From NCBI GenBank assembly GCA_026986885.1, contig JALSNT010000329.1, positions 1 through 11,307 on the forward strand: a stretch of 11,307 nt of DNA. The letters run 5' to 3'. Positions 1 to 8,085 of this stretch are shown piece after piece. A program made the translations under genes and the position numbers. The stretch is from Desulfobulbaceae bacterium (lineage in GTDB: Bacteria; Desulfobacterota; Desulfobulbia; Desulfobulbales; Desulfobulbaceae). The notes under the pieces were generated by a model. It did no database searches. It was not told where the DNA came from and saw only the letters and a list, made by a program, of their open reading frames with translations. Within the stretch, counting starts at the first letter, position 1; each line of letters starts with the position of its first letter.

Positions 1-5
1 AACCG

Positions 6-56
6 GGAAAATCATCAACCTGATGGCAGCGCCGGACGATTTTCCATTATTTTTTT
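6..56 (+). terminator. Possible rho-independent terminator of an upstream gene
   Basis: The arms GGAAAATC (6-13) and GATTTTCC (38-45) are exact reverse complements. Inside them lies a smaller CATCA/TGATG hairpin (13-25). The right arm is followed by ATTATTTTTTT (46-56), a T-rich tail in the plus direction. The outer stem is A/T-rich and the loop is long, so the structure is less compact than a textbook terminator. It would end a plus-strand gene lying left of the window. No recognisable coding sequence for that gene is visible here. Confidence 0.35.
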
Positions 57-82
57 GTCTTTTTTGCCGCCATCGGTATACT
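55..82 (+). promoter_or_regulatory. Candidate sigma70 promoter for the REC-HD-GYP/kinase pair
   Basis: A -35-like TTGTCT (55-60, 4 of 6 consensus bases) is followed after 16 bases by TATACT (77-82, 5 of 6 consensus bases). It points toward the response regulator at 220, which would give a leader of roughly 130 bases. The call rests on motif match only. Confidence 0.4.
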
Positions 83-189
83 GAAAGAGTAGAACCTGAT
101 TTACTCAATTCAGGTAGAAGAAAAAAATGGCCGGATCCGGAATACTTCATTTTATCCACGGCAAAAAAAAACTGCACCAGGAAACGATC

Positions 190-209
190 CGGGATTTTTC
201 ATAATCCCG
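190..209 (+). promoter_or_regulatory. Perfect hairpin just upstream of the first start codon
   Basis: CGGGATT (190-196) and AATCCCG (203-209) form a perfect 7-bp inverted repeat around the six-base loop TTTCAT. It ends 10 bases before the ATG at 220. No Shine-Dalgarno-like purine run lies between the hairpin and the ATG (the spacer is AAAACACACA). The repeat could be an operator or an mRNA hairpin affecting translation. The sequence does not decide which. Confidence 0.4.
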
Positions 210-219
210 AAAACACACA

Positions 220-1239
220 ATGTCTGAAAACAAAAAACATCAGAAAATTATTGTTGTTGATGATGACGCCGCCCAACGATTGCTGCTGCGGATGTGTCTT
301 GAAGCGGAAGGCTATGAGGTGCATGAAGCCGACAGCGGTTTTTCGGCCCAGCAGCTGATCGAAAAGCATCCTGATTTCCGCATCGTCATAACGGATTTGG
401 ACATGCCGGAGTTAAATGGTTTTGACCTGATACGAAAAATCCGGGCCAGGGAACTCCATTACACCTACATCATTGTCCTGACCTCCAAGGATGATGAGGC
501 TTCACTGGTTCGGGCCTTTTCCACCGGCGCTGATGATTATCTGGCAAAACCGGTCAACCCCAACGAACTCAAACTGCGCATCCAGGGCGCCATCAGGGTA
601 CTTCGTCAGGAAACCCAGGAAGAACTCATCCTGGCGCTGGCCAAACTTGCGGAATATCGTAGCGATGAAACCGGATACCATCTCGAACGGGTACAACGTT
701 ACTGCCGGTTGCTGGCCATGGATCTGTGTGAAAACTGTCCCGAGCTTGAAATTCATGCCCAGTTTGCCGAAGAGATTGCCCGGGTCAGCCCGCTCCATGA
801 TATAGGCAAGGTGGCTATCCCTGACAATATTCTCCACAAACCCGGCAAGCTGACGGATGCTGAATTTGAAATTATGAAAACCCATGCCGCCATCGGCGGC
901 CAGCTCCTCAAGGATATCTATACAAAAAACGGCTCTCCCTACCTGAAAATTGCCTATGAAGTCGCCATGTATCACCATGAACGCTATAACGGCAAAGGCT
1001 ATCCCAACGGCCTGCACGGTGAGGAAATACCCATTGCCGCCCGCATCATGGCCCTGGCCGACATCTATGATGCCATGGCAACCAAGCGATGCTATAAGGA
1101 GCCCTTTCCCCATGAAAAGGTAAAAAAAATCATCCTGCAGGAACGGGATCAACATCTGGACGGCATAGTGATAGACGCATTTCTGCGGCAGGAAGATATA
1201 TGGATAACTGTTCGAGACAGGTTTGCTGAAAAGTCATAG
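220..1239 (+). CDS. Response regulator with REC and HD-GYP domains (predicted c-di-GMP phosphodiesterase)
   Basis: The 339-residue protein has the RpfG-like layout. An N-terminal REC domain (about 8-130) shows the acidic DDD pocket at 15-17, the predicted phosphoacceptor D59 in [10 protein letters not shown], and K109 in the LAKPVN motif. A C-terminal HD-GYP domain (about 140-335) follows. The family's metal ligands all appear present: E150/H154, H193-D194 (PLHDIGK), H222, H252-H253 and D281 (ALADIYDAM). The GYP signature is at 260-262. One oddity is N257 where most members have Asp in HHExxDGxGYP. Family knowledge predicts hydrolysis of cyclic di-GMP, controlled by phosphorylation of D59. 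The protein is cytosolic, with no signal or membrane segment. The start at 220 puts the REC domain at the usual distance from the N-terminus but lacks an obvious ribosome site. The hybrid kinase 43 bases downstream is the natural candidate partner (inference). Confidence 0.93.
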   Translation: MSENKKHQKIIVVDDDAAQRLLLRMCLEAEGYEVHEADSGFSAQQLIEKHPDFRIVITDLDMPELNGFDLIRKIRARELHYTYIIVLTSKDDEASLVRAFSTGADDYLAKPVNPNELKLRIQGAIRVLRQETQEELILALAKLAEYRSDETGYHLERVQRYCRLLAMDLCENCPELEIHAQFAEEIARVSPLHDIGKVAIPDNILHKPGKLTDAEFEIMKTHAAIGGQLLKDIYTKNGSPYLKIAYEVAMYHHERYNGKGYPNGLHGEEIPIAARIMALADIYDAMATKRCYKEPFPHEKVKKIILQERDQHLDGIVIDAFLRQEDIWITVRDRFAEKS

Positions 1240-1282
1240 CCACAGTGCTGTTAAGAACCCCGGTAATCCAGGAACAGACCTG

Positions 1283-3502
1283 ATGGGCCGCCCTTCCAAA
1301 ACTATTCGCAAAAAGCAGATTGATTTGCTCTACAGGCAACTTCCCACCTCGCTGCTGACCACGGCAATTCTTTCAATTTGTCTGTTCTTTCTTCTCCATG
1401 GTTTTCCCGACCAGCAGGCGTTGCTCTGCTGGCTGTTACTTATGATGTCGGTGCTGTTATATCGCACCTGTTCTTTTTTTTTCTACAACAAAAGCAACAA
1501 AAGTAATTCCGTATCCGGCAATCGTGCAGAACTCCTGTTCAATATCGGCGCAGCTCTGACCGGGATGACCTGGGGACTGCTTGCCTGTTGGATCTATCCC
1601 ATGACAATAAATGTCGGAGCACGGCAGCTCATTCTGATCGTTCTCGTCGGTATTGCCGGAGGTTCCATTGCCACACTTTCTTACCAAAAGCTCCCGGTAA
1701 TCCTGTTCGTCACCCTGACTCTCCTGCCCATTACCTTTGGACTCTACCAAACCCCCGACAGCCAGAACATGGCAATAGGCATTGCCCTGACTATATACAC
1801 CTTCTTTCTTTTGAGATCGGCACGAACATTACAACATAATCATGAACAGCTTCTTGTCCTGGAGGAGATGGCCGTCACGAGGGAAAAATTGTTGCGACAA
1901 TCGCAACACCAGGCCGAGGCGGCAAGCCGTTCCAAGTCCGAGTTTCTGGCCAACATGAGCCATGAGATCAGAACGCCGATGAATGCCATTATCGGCATGA
2001 CCCGGCTGGTACAGGAGACTGAACTTGATCCGCTGCAGAAAAAATATGTAGGCAGAATAGCGACCTCCTCCGCCATGCTGCTGGACCTGCTCAACGGAAT
2101 CCTTGACTTTTCCAAGATCGAGGCGGGCCAGCTTATTCTGGAAGAGCAACCCTTTCTCCTGGAAACAGTGCTGGACAATGTCTATTCCACTATGATCGGA
2201 CTGGCCGGGGAGAAGAAACTGGCCCTGCTCATCGACAGGGATGAAGAGGTTCCCGAGGCCTTTGTCGGTGATAGTGTCCGGTTGGGGCAGATCCTGGTCA
2301 ATCTGGTCGGCAATGCCATCAAATTTACCGATCAGGGCGAGATATCCATTCATGTTTCCCGGTGCGGGACTCCGTCGTCGGGAGAAAAAACCAGGCTCCT
2401 GTTTACCGTGTCCGACACCGGCATCGGTATTCCGGAAGAAAAGAAGCGCCATCTCTTCGGGAGCTTTCAACAGGCAGACAGCTCGATCTCCAGGCGCTAC
2501 GGCGGTACCGGTCTGGGGCTGGCCATATCCCGGCAGCTGGTACAGTTGATGGGTGGGGAAATCAGCCTGAAAAGCACGGAAGGGATCGGTTCCACCTTTT
2601 CCTTTACCATAGCCCTGCCTGCCTGCGCCAGGGAGGAAGTGCAGCAGCGCTGCCTGCTTGACGAAACCAGTCGACCCAGGGTTACCGGCCTTGCCGTTCT
2701 GCTGGTGGAGGACAACGCGGCCAACCGCGAGCTGGGCACAATTATCCTGGAATCATCCGGTCAGAAGGTGCAGGTGGCGGAACACGGTCTGCAGGCCCTG
2801 GAGCTGCTCTGTGAATTTTCTTTTGGTGTCATCCTGATGGATGTGCAGATGCCGGAAATGGACGGCATAACAGCGACCCGGATCATTCGGGCGGTGGAGG
2901 AAGACAGGCCGGTGGATATCCGGTTATCAGGGCAGCTGCTCACGCAGCTCAGGAAACAGATCGGCGGCGGCCATATACCGATCATTGCCCTGACCGCCCA
3001 TGCCATGGACAGTGACCGGCAGCGGTGTCTGGATGCGGGCATGGATGAATACCTGACCAAACCCTTTCAGCCGGAACAGGTGGTGGCGGCATTACAGAAG
3101 TTCAGCAAAACAAAGCCGATGGACTCTCCGCTCGCGGTGGCTGAACCGATGTCCCCGACCATTGATACGCCGGGGATGGATTCAGACCTCGGCAGCCGCG
3201 TCCGGGCCCATTTGCGTGCGACCTACAAGCTTCAAGCCGAGCAGGTCGATCAATTACTGGTAACCTCGGCCCGGAGTCTGTCCGACCATCTTGCTAAGGC
3301 ATCGGCGGCATTGGCGGCTGAGGATACTGAACTGTTGCGGGCGGCGGCGCACGGACTCAAGGGCAATCTGCTCAACCTGGGGCTGGTGGAATATGCGGAA
3401 ACAGCAGCAGAGATTGAGCAGTATGCGCAAAACGGCGAAGCCCGTTCCTGCCGCCGCCGGCTTATCTCGCTGCAGACAGCTCTTGCCGAACTGTCGGGAT
3501 AG
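1283..3502 (+). CDS. Membrane hybrid sensor histidine kinase (HisKA-HATPase-REC-HPt)
   Basis: I chose the ATG at 1283 because AGGA lies 9 bases upstream (1270-1273). An in-frame TTG at 1223 would overlap the previous gene and add 20 unlikely residues. The product is 739 residues. Residues about 20-178 hold some six hydrophobic segments with short loops and no large periplasmic sensor domain. A linker helix follows, then HisKA with the phosphorylated H227 in [14 protein letters not shown]. The ATPase domain has N-box N344, G1 DTGIG at 378-382 and the GGTGLGL box from 407. The REC domain has D520 in [11 protein letters not shown], and the C-terminal HPt has H690 in AAHGLKGN. This gives a complete His-Asp-His relay in one chain, so an external response regulator is expected. 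The adjacent REC-HD-GYP protein fits that role (inference). The REC domain carries an unusually long stretch between its ATRIIR and IPIIALTAH motifs. The input signal cannot be told from the sequence. Confidence 0.93.
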   Translation: MGRPSKTIRKKQIDLLYRQLPTSLLTTAILSICLFFLLHGFPDQQALLCWLLLMMSVLLYRTCSFFFYNKSNKSNSVSGNRAELLFNIGAALTGMTWGLLACWIYPMTINVGARQLILIVLVGIAGGSIATLSYQKLPVILFVTLTLLPITFGLYQTPDSQNMAIGIALTIYTFFLLRSARTLQHNHEQLLVLEEMAVTREKLLRQSQHQAEAASRSKSEFLANMSHEIRTPMNAIIGMTRLVQETELDPLQKKYVGRIATSSAMLLDLLNGILDFSKIEAGQLILEEQPFLLETVLDNVYSTMIGLAGEKKLALLIDRDEEVPEAFVGDSVRLGQILVNLVGNAIKFTDQGEISIHVSRCGTPSSGEKTRLLFTVSDTGIGIPEEKKRHLFGSFQQADSSISRRYGGTGLGLAISRQLVQLMGGEISLKSTEGIGSTFSFTIALPACAREEVQQRCLLDETSRPRVTGLAVLLVEDNAANRELGTIILESSGQKVQVAEHGLQALELLCEFSFGVILMDVQMPEMDGITATRIIRAVEEDRPVDIRLSGQLLTQLRKQIGGGHIPIIALTAHAMDSDRQRCLDAGMDEYLTKPFQPEQVVAALQKFSKTKPMDSPLAVAEPMSPTIDTPGMDSDLGSRVRAHLRATYKLQAEQVDQLLVTSARSLSDHLAKASAALAAEDTELLRAAAHGLKGNLLNLGLVEYAETAAEIEQYAQNGEARSCRRRLISLQTALAELSG

Positions 3503-3526
3503 GCGCGGCTTATTCCTAAATTGAGG

Positions 3527-5521
3527 TTATTCAAACTCCAATATTACCTGATCCACGTTAAGACTGTCTCCGCAACAGCTGTGTATCTTGCCAATCACAC
3601 CATCAATTGAAGCTCTGAGAACATTCTCCATCTTCATGGCCTCAATCACCGCCAGTTCCTGCCCGGCCTTGACGACATGGCCCTCCTCCACCCGCAGTTG
3701 AACCAGTAACCCGGGCATGGGCGCCAGCAGTACCTTGACGCGGTCATCCTCTCTTTTCTTCGGCATAAGAAGATACAGTTCAGCGGTCTGCGGGGTCATG
3801 ACCAGAGCTTTGGTTGTTTTCCCTCTATGGATAATCCGGTAGCCAAGGCCATCCCTGGCCACCTGAAAGGCAAGTTGACGCTCACCTATCGTTGCCCGTA
3901 AAATATCCCGGCAAAACGACCAGTCCGTCCTGACATTGTAGCCGGTACCATTACAACTCACTGCGTATCCGCAATCAGCCTGATACGGTTTCACCGTCAC
4001 CCGGTGCTGCTCTTTTTCAACAACCACCACCCAGTCATCCAGTACCCGCCGTTCATAACCGGGTAACTGGCCGCTGATGCGGGCGGCCCGGTCCATGTAT
4101 AACCGGTGCACAATGGCAGCAATGACAACAGGCAGGTTAGAATCAGCAACAATGACGTCCTCATTCCGGAACCCCTCCGGAAATTCTTCCTCAATAAAAC
4201 CGGTATGTAATGCTCCCCGCCTGAACCCGGGATGCGCCATCAGAGCGCCTAAAAAACCGACGTTATGCCGAACTCCGTCAATAACATATTCATCAAGGGC
4301 GTCCTGCATGAGGTTGATTGCCTCATCCCGGTCCCGACCACAGGTGATGAGCTTGGCCATCATCGGGTCGTAGTACATGGAAATCTCGCCTCCTTCAAAG
4401 ACGCCGGTGTCCACCCGCACCCGTCCGGGATCATTGTCAGGCGGCTGATAGCGGACAAGTCGGCCGATGGAGGGAAGAAAGGTACGCAATGGATCTTCAG
4501 CATAGATACGGCTTTCCATGGCCCAGCCGGCAAGCCGGACATCCTGCTGCCCCAGTGGTAACTCCTCTCCGGCGGCCACCCGCAGCATAAGCTCAACCAG
4601 GTCCAGGCCGGTCACCATTTCCGTGACCGGATGCTCGACCTGCAGCCGGGTATTCATCTCCAGGAAGTAAAAATTTTTATCCTGATCGGCAATAAACTCC
4701 ACCGTACCGGCGGAACAGTAAGCAACCGCCCTTGCCAGCTGCACCGCCTGCTCACCCATGGCCCTGCGGGTATCCTCATCCAGCAGGGGAGAAGGCGCCT
4801 CTTCAATAATCTTCTGGTGCCGCCTTTGCAGAGAACACTCCCGTTCTCCAAGATAGATGACGTTGCCGTGGGTATCGGCCATTATCTGGATTTCTATGTG
4901 CCGGGGCCGGTCGATATATTTTTCGATCAGCATGCGGTCATCGCCGAAACTGGAACGGGCCTCACTTGCCGCCCGCTCAAACCCATGCCGGCATTCTTCT
5001 TCGTTCCGGGCAACCCGCATCCCCTTACCGCCACCGCCCGCGCTGGCCTTGAGCATAACTGGATAGCCGATCTCCGCAGCCACCGCTGCCGCATGATCTC
5101 CATCCCGCAGGATACCGTCATAACCGGGGATGCAGTTAACCCCTGCTCCAGCGGCAATCCGCTTGGAGGTCATCTTGTCGCCCATGGCGGTGATGGCGTC
5201 CGCGGGTGGCCCGATAAAAATAATATTTTCCCGAGCCAGCTGTCGGCAAAATTCAGCGTTTTCCGACAGGAATCCATAGCCGGGGTGGACGGCTTCCGCT
5301 CCTGTTTTCAGACAGGCATCAAGAATGGCATCAATGCGCAGGTAACTTTCAGCAGCGGGGTCACTGCCGATATACACGGCTTCATCGGCCATCTGTACAT
5401 GGAGCCCGTTACGGTCGGCATCAGAATAAACAGCAACCGTGGCAATGCCCATCTTCCTGGCCGTGGCCATGACGCGACAGGCTATTTCACCGCGATTGGC
5501 AATTAATATTTTTTTGAACAT
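3527..5521 (-). CDS. pccA: Acyl-CoA (propionyl-CoA) carboxylase, biotin carboxylase plus biotin carrier subunit
   Basis: The 664-residue protein starts MFKKILIANRGEIACRV, the standard biotin carboxylase N-terminus. I use the ATG at 5521; a TTG two codons upstream is possible. The N-terminal ~450 residues carry the ATP-grasp carboxylase, with the glycine-rich ASAGGGGKGMR loop, the FLEMNTRLQVEHPVTE active-site motif and the EDP..FLPS segment. A linker/BT region follows, then a C-terminal biotinyl domain with EAMKMEN. The biotin-accepting lysine is K630, 35th from the end, as is usual. The enzyme uses ATP and bicarbonate to carboxylate its own biotin, then passes CO2 to the carboxyltransferase encoded just upstream (8-base gap). 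Operon partners epimerase and mutase point to propionyl-CoA as substrate. A methylcrotonyl- or acetyl-CoA carboxylase would be the alternative from sequence alone. This is the last gene of the operon and it converges on the kinase gene with a 24-base gap. Confidence 0.93.
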   Translation of the reverse strand: MFKKILIANRGEIACRVMATARKMGIATVAVYSDADRNGLHVQMADEAVYIGSDPAAESYLRIDAILDACLKTGAEAVHPGYGFLSENAEFCRQLARENIIFIGPPADAITAMGDKMTSKRIAAGAGVNCIPGYDGILRDGDHAAAVAAEIGYPVMLKASAGGGGKGMRVARNEEECRHGFERAASEARSSFGDDRMLIEKYIDRPRHIEIQIMADTHGNVIYLGERECSLQRRHQKIIEEAPSPLLDEDTRRAMGEQAVQLARAVAYCSAGTVEFIADQDKNFYFLEMNTRLQVEHPVTEMVTGLDLVELMLRVAAGEELPLGQQDVRLAGWAMESRIYAEDPLRTFLPSIGRLVRYQPPDNDPGRVRVDTGVFEGGEISMYYDPMMAKLITCGRDRDEAINLMQDALDEYVIDGVRHNVGFLGALMAHPGFRRGALHTGFIEEEFPEGFRNEDVIVADSNLPVVIAAIVHRLYMDRAARISGQLPGYERRVLDDWVVVVEKEQHRVTVKPYQADCGYAVSCNGTGYNVRTDWSFCRDILRATIGERQLAFQVARDGLGYRIIHRGKTTKALVMTPQTAELYLLMPKKREDDRVKVLLAPMPGLLVQLRVEEGHVVKAGQELAVIEAMKMENVLRASIDGVIGKIHSCCGDSLNVDQVILEFE

Positions 5522-5529
5522 AATCAAAT

Positions 5530-7068
5530 CTATAACGGAATATTACCGTGCTTACGCCAGGGATTTTCCAGGTTTTTTCCCCGCAGCATGGCCAGAGAGC
5601 GACAGATACGGGTACGGGTATTATGCGGCAGAATGACATCATCAATAAAACCGCGACTGCCGGCGACAAAGGGATTGGCAAACCGATCGGTATATTCATC
5701 GGTTCGTTGCTTGAGTTTATCCGCATCACCTGATTCCCGGCGAAAAATGATCTCAACCGCGCCCTTGGGCCCCATGACCGCGATCTCGGCAGTGGGCCAG
5801 GCAAAGTTGACATCACCGCGCAGATGCTTGGAACTCATCACGTCATAGGCCCCGCCATAGGCCTTGCGGGTAATCAGGGTCACCTTGGGAACCGTGGCCT
5901 CGGCAAAGGCATAGAGCAGTTTGGCGCCGTGTTTAATAATAGCGCCGTACTCCTGGCTGGTGCCGGGCAGAAAACCGGGCACGTCGACAAAGGTAACTAT
6001 CGGGATATTAAAGGCATCGCAGAAACGGACAAAACGTCCCGCTTTCCGGGCCGAGGCGATATCAAGGCAACCGGCCAGCACCATGGGCTGGTTGGCGACG
6101 ATTCCTATGGTCGAACCCTGCATACGGGCAAAGCCTGTAATGATATTGGCGGCATAGTCGGGCTGCAGTTCAAAAAAATCTCCCTCATCCACCACTTTGA
6201 CGATCAACTCCTTCATGTCGTATGGTTTATTCGGGTCGGCGGGCACCAGGGTATCAAGTGATTTTTCCGTTCTTGTAGCCGGATCATTACACGGCCAGAC
6301 CGGCGGCTTTTCTCTATTATTTGCCGGTAGAAAATTGACAAATCTCCGCAGCATGAGCAGGGCTTCGACATCGTTGGCAAAGGCCAGGTCCGCCACTCCG
6401 GAGCGGCCGGTATGGGTCATGGCGCCGCCTAATTCCTCAGCACTGACCTCCTCATGGGTCACGGTTTTCACCACGTCGGGTCCGGTGACAAACATATACG
6501 AAGTATCCTTGACCATGAAGATAAAATCGGTCATGGCCGGTGAATACACAGCACCACCGGCGCAGGGACCCATAATCATGGAAATCTGAGGCACCACCCC
6601 GGACGCCAAAACGTTGCGTTGAAAGACATCGGCATACCCGGCCAGGGCCTCAACTCCCTCCTGAATACGAGCGCCCCCCGAGTCATTAAGGCCAATCACG
6701 GGCGCGCCCTGCTTCATGGCATGATCCATGATTTTACATATTTTTTCGGCATGGGCAGCGGACAGCGAACCGCCGAATACGGTGAAATCCTGGCTGAAGA
6801 CAAAGACCAGGCGACCGCAGACCGTTCCGTAGCCGGTGACAACCCCGTCACCGGGAATCTTTTGCTCTTCCATGCCGAACTCGACACAGCCGTGTTCGAC
6901 AAACATATCCCATTCTTCAAAACTTCCCTGGTCAAGAAAAAGCTCGATCCGCTCTCTGGCAGTGAGCTTACCCCGTTTATGCTGCCGCTCAATTCGGGTT
7001 TTTCCGCCACCTAACCGGGCTGCCTCCCGTTTGGCCTCAAGCCTCTCTATGATATCTAAATTATGCAT
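5530..7068 (-). CDS. pccB: Acyl-CoA (propionyl-CoA) carboxylase, carboxyltransferase subunit
   Basis: The 512-residue protein has the length and full-length collinearity of the PccB/MmdA family. It has the two crotonase-like halves of the carboxyltransferase fold. The N-half shows [20 protein letters not shown] and the oxyanion-forming [12 protein letters not shown] motif. The C-half shows [16 protein letters not shown], the [11 protein letters not shown] glycine motif and the terminal [13 protein letters not shown]. It transfers carboxylate from biotin to propionyl-CoA, giving (S)-methylmalonyl-CoA. MmdA of decarboxylases and transcarboxylases is closely related. The adjacent ATP-dependent biotin carboxylase subunit favours a carboxylase over a sodium-pump decarboxylase. 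The ATG at 7068 has no clear ribosome site and is preceded by a heptamer repeat tract. The protein is cytosolic. Confidence 0.93.
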   Translation of the reverse strand: MHNLDIIERLEAKREAARLGGGKTRIERQHKRGKLTARERIELFLDQGSFEEWDMFVEHGCVEFGMEEQKIPGDGVVTGYGTVCGRLVFVFSQDFTVFGGSLSAAHAEKICKIMDHAMKQGAPVIGLNDSGGARIQEGVEALAGYADVFQRNVLASGVVPQISMIMGPCAGGAVYSPAMTDFIFMVKDTSYMFVTGPDVVKTVTHEEVSAEELGGAMTHTGRSGVADLAFANDVEALLMLRRFVNFLPANNREKPPVWPCNDPATRTEKSLDTLVPADPNKPYDMKELIVKVVDEGDFFELQPDYAANIITGFARMQGSTIGIVANQPMVLAGCLDIASARKAGRFVRFCDAFNIPIVTFVDVPGFLPGTSQEYGAIIKHGAKLLYAFAEATVPKVTLITRKAYGGAYDVMSSKHLRGDVNFAWPTAEIAVMGPKGAVEIIFRRESGDADKLKQRTDEYTDRFANPFVAGSRGFIDDVILPHNTRTRICRSLAMLRGKNLENPWRKHGNIPL

Positions 7069-7079
7069 GCAATAAACGT

Positions 7080-7128
7080 TTCAGGGTTCAAGGTTCTGGG
7101 TTGAAAGTTCAGGGTTCAGGATTCAGGT
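7080..7128. repeat. Degenerate 7-bp tandem repeat, seven units
   Basis: In plus-strand phase the units are TTCAGGG, TTCAAGG, TTCTGGG, TTGAAAG, TTCAGGG, TTCAGGA and TTCAGGT (7080-7128, no gaps). The consensus is TTCAGGG. The tract fills the space between the epimerase and carboxyltransferase genes and runs into the 3' end of the epimerase, where it encodes the last six residues and the stop. It resembles the short tandem heptanucleotide repeats known from intergenic DNA of several bacterial groups. Function unknown. Confidence 0.8.
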
Positions 7129-7522
7129 TTTCACAGAGTTCCGTCAACACCCCGCCGGTAGATTTGGGATGAAGAAAGGCCACCTGTTTGCCGCCGGCGC
7201 CGGGAACCGGCTGTTCATTGATCAGACGGCAACCCTGTTCTTTAAGACGATGCAACTGATCTTTCACATTGTCACTTCGGTAAGCAATATGATGAATGCC
7301 CTCGCCCCGTTTTTCCAGAAACCGGGCAATGGGGCTGTCCGGGGAGGTCGGCTCGAGCAGTTCAATATGGGTCTCACCAAGGCTGAAAAAAGCGGTTCGC
7401 ACCTTCTGGCTCTTTACTTCCTCTATCCGTTCGCAGACAAGACCCAGGCCGGCTTCATAAAACTTGCCGGCTTCAGCAATGGAATGGACGGCAATTCCGA
7501 TATGATCTATTTTTTTCAGCAT
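7109..7522 (-). CDS. mce: Methylmalonyl-CoA epimerase (VOC fold)
   Basis: The 137-residue protein has the glyoxalase/VOC repeat structure of methylmalonyl-CoA epimerase. The N-terminus KKIDHIGIAV supplies metal ligand H7. ETHIELLEP lies around 50-58, GIHHIAYRSDNV supplies H77/H78, and GGVLTELCE supplies E128. It inverts C2 of methylmalonyl-CoA between the S form made by the carboxylase and the R form used by the mutase, so it links the two flanking enzymes of this operon. The ATG at 7522 has AGGTG four bases upstream. Residues 132-137 (NLNPEP) and the TGA stop come from the heptamer repeat, and most family members end close to the LCE motif. The tail is therefore probably a recent, neutral extension. 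The protein is cytosolic. Confidence 0.93.
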   Translation of the reverse strand: MLKKIDHIGIAVHSIAEAGKFYEAGLGLVCERIEEVKSQKVRTAFFSLGETHIELLEPTSPDSPIARFLEKRGEGIHHIAYRSDNVKDQLHRLKEQGCRLINEQPVPGAGGKQVAFLHPKSTGGVLTELCENLNPEP

Positions 7523-7568
7523 TTTTCACCTGTCGGCGATCGAAAACTCTCTGCTTCTTCCCTGGCAT

Positions 7569-8054
7569 TCAATCCTTTTCAGGAAAATGTTCGGTGATGA
7601 GATCATAGAGGAAATTACTCGTTTCCCGGATGACATGCACACAGTTTTTCCGGGTACTGTTTGGATTTTTATAAAAATTCAAAACAGCCACGTGATTTTT
7701 CCAGTTGATCCGGGCAATATTGGCACAGTTGGTGCCGTTATAGGGTCGGCATATCTCGTCAAACTGCTTGACCAGTTTATTACTGAGCTTCCACATCAGT
7801 TTATGATCACGCCCACCGGCCTCGGTTTTTCCCAGGGTAAACCCGATAACGGCCAGCGCCCCGGACAGGGTGCCGCAGACCCGGCCGCTGGAGCCCATAC
7901 CGCCCCCAAACGGGGCCATGGCCGCCATCAACTCACCTGCAGGCGGTTCCTCGCGAAACAACTCAGCGCACGCGCTGAGAATGGCCTGACTTCAATGCAT
8001 TTTTGCTAAGAACAACTCGGCGGCACGGTCCGCCATCTTTTCCCGATCTATCAT
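7569..8054 (-). CDS. C-GCAxxG-C-C family redox protein, predicted selenoprotein (Sec at UGA 7992-7994)
   Basis: Read from the ATG at 8054 with one in-frame TGA decoded as selenocysteine, the product is 161 residues. The N-terminus is MIDREKMADRAAELFLAKMH, then Sec21, then SQAILSA. This matches the family's opening helix, where a cysteine normally precedes the SQA/AQA motif. The other three family cysteines follow: C60 in GRVCGTLSG (the CGAxxG-type motif after FGGGMG), C102 in FDEICRPYNG and C138 in KNCVHVI. Additional cysteines are C29 and C110. Conservation continues unbroken on both sides of the TGA. A SECIS-like hairpin lies just after the TGA and a good ribosome site (8062-8066) precedes the ATG. 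The family is described as putative redox-active with no settled substrate, and a selenol/thiol pair is a reasonable guess. Without Sec insertion only a fragment from a TTG at 7961, lacking the first motif, could be made. The alternative is a nonsense-mutated pseudogene. The gene lies 31 bases after the GNAT gene and 46 before the epimerase gene, in the same operon. Confidence 0.85.
7962..7979 (-). promoter_or_regulatory. Bacterial SECIS-like hairpin
   Basis: On the mRNA, CUCAGCGCGUGCGCUGAG forms a perfect 7-bp stem (CUCAGCG/CGCUGAG) with loop CGUG. The stem starts 12 nt, and the loop 19 nt, after the UGA. This suits the bacterial SECIS rule of a short stem-loop inside the coding region just downstream of the UGA, with a G among the first two loop bases for SelB binding. 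It also encodes residues LSACAE of the protein, so it serves both roles. Confidence 0.75.
7992..7994 (-). other. In-frame UGA predicted to encode selenocysteine (Sec21)
   Basis: The plus strand reads TCA here, which is TGA on the coding strand. It is in the same frame as both the ATG at 8054 and the downstream body ending at 7569. The family has a conserved Cys at exactly this position, the usual pattern for Cys/Sec exchange in selenoprotein families. Confidence 0.8.
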
Positions 8055-8061
8055 TACACTA

Positions 8062-8066
8062 TCCTT
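8062..8066 (-). promoter_or_regulatory. Ribosome binding site that fixes the selenoprotein start
   Basis: The coding strand reads AAGGA, then seven bases, then ATG (8054-8052). This is good spacing. The internal TTG at 7961, the only start giving an uninterrupted frame, has no comparable site. That supports translation starting ahead of the TGA. Confidence 0.65.
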
Positions 8067-8085
8067 TTCAAAGTAATTACCGACC

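Noticed and set aside
131..140. Ten-base palindrome CCGGATCCGG
   Set aside because: It is short, without a spaced-operator layout or a second copy in the leader, and could be chance in GC-rich DNA.
23..358. 111-residue open frame at the left edge
   Set aside because: It crosses the terminator-like hairpin and promoter region and overlaps the start of the REC domain in another frame. No domain features seen.
502..1155. 217-residue open frame on the minus strand
   Set aside because: It is antisense to the REC-HD-GYP gene, which has complete motifs on the plus strand.
1223..1282. TTG start for the hybrid kinase overlapping the upstream gene
   Set aside because: The extra 20 residues look non-coding, and the ATG at 1283 has a better ribosome site.
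3503..3526. Possible bidirectional terminator between the converging kinase and carboxylase genes
   Set aside because: The 24-base gap contains no convincing stem followed by a T-run on either strand.
4631..5506. 291-residue open frame on the plus strand
   Set aside because: It lies entirely antisense to the biotin carboxylase gene, whose motifs are unmistakable. GC-rich codon bias opens the opposite frame, and the translation shows no family signature.
7080..7128. CRISPR-like array
   Set aside because: Units are only seven bases, adjacent and without spacers. This is a tandem repeat.
7569..7961. Conventional call of the redox protein from TTG at 7961
   Set aside because: It would omit the conserved N-terminal Cys/Sec helix and has no good ribosome site. 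The read-through form from 8054 explains the sequence better.
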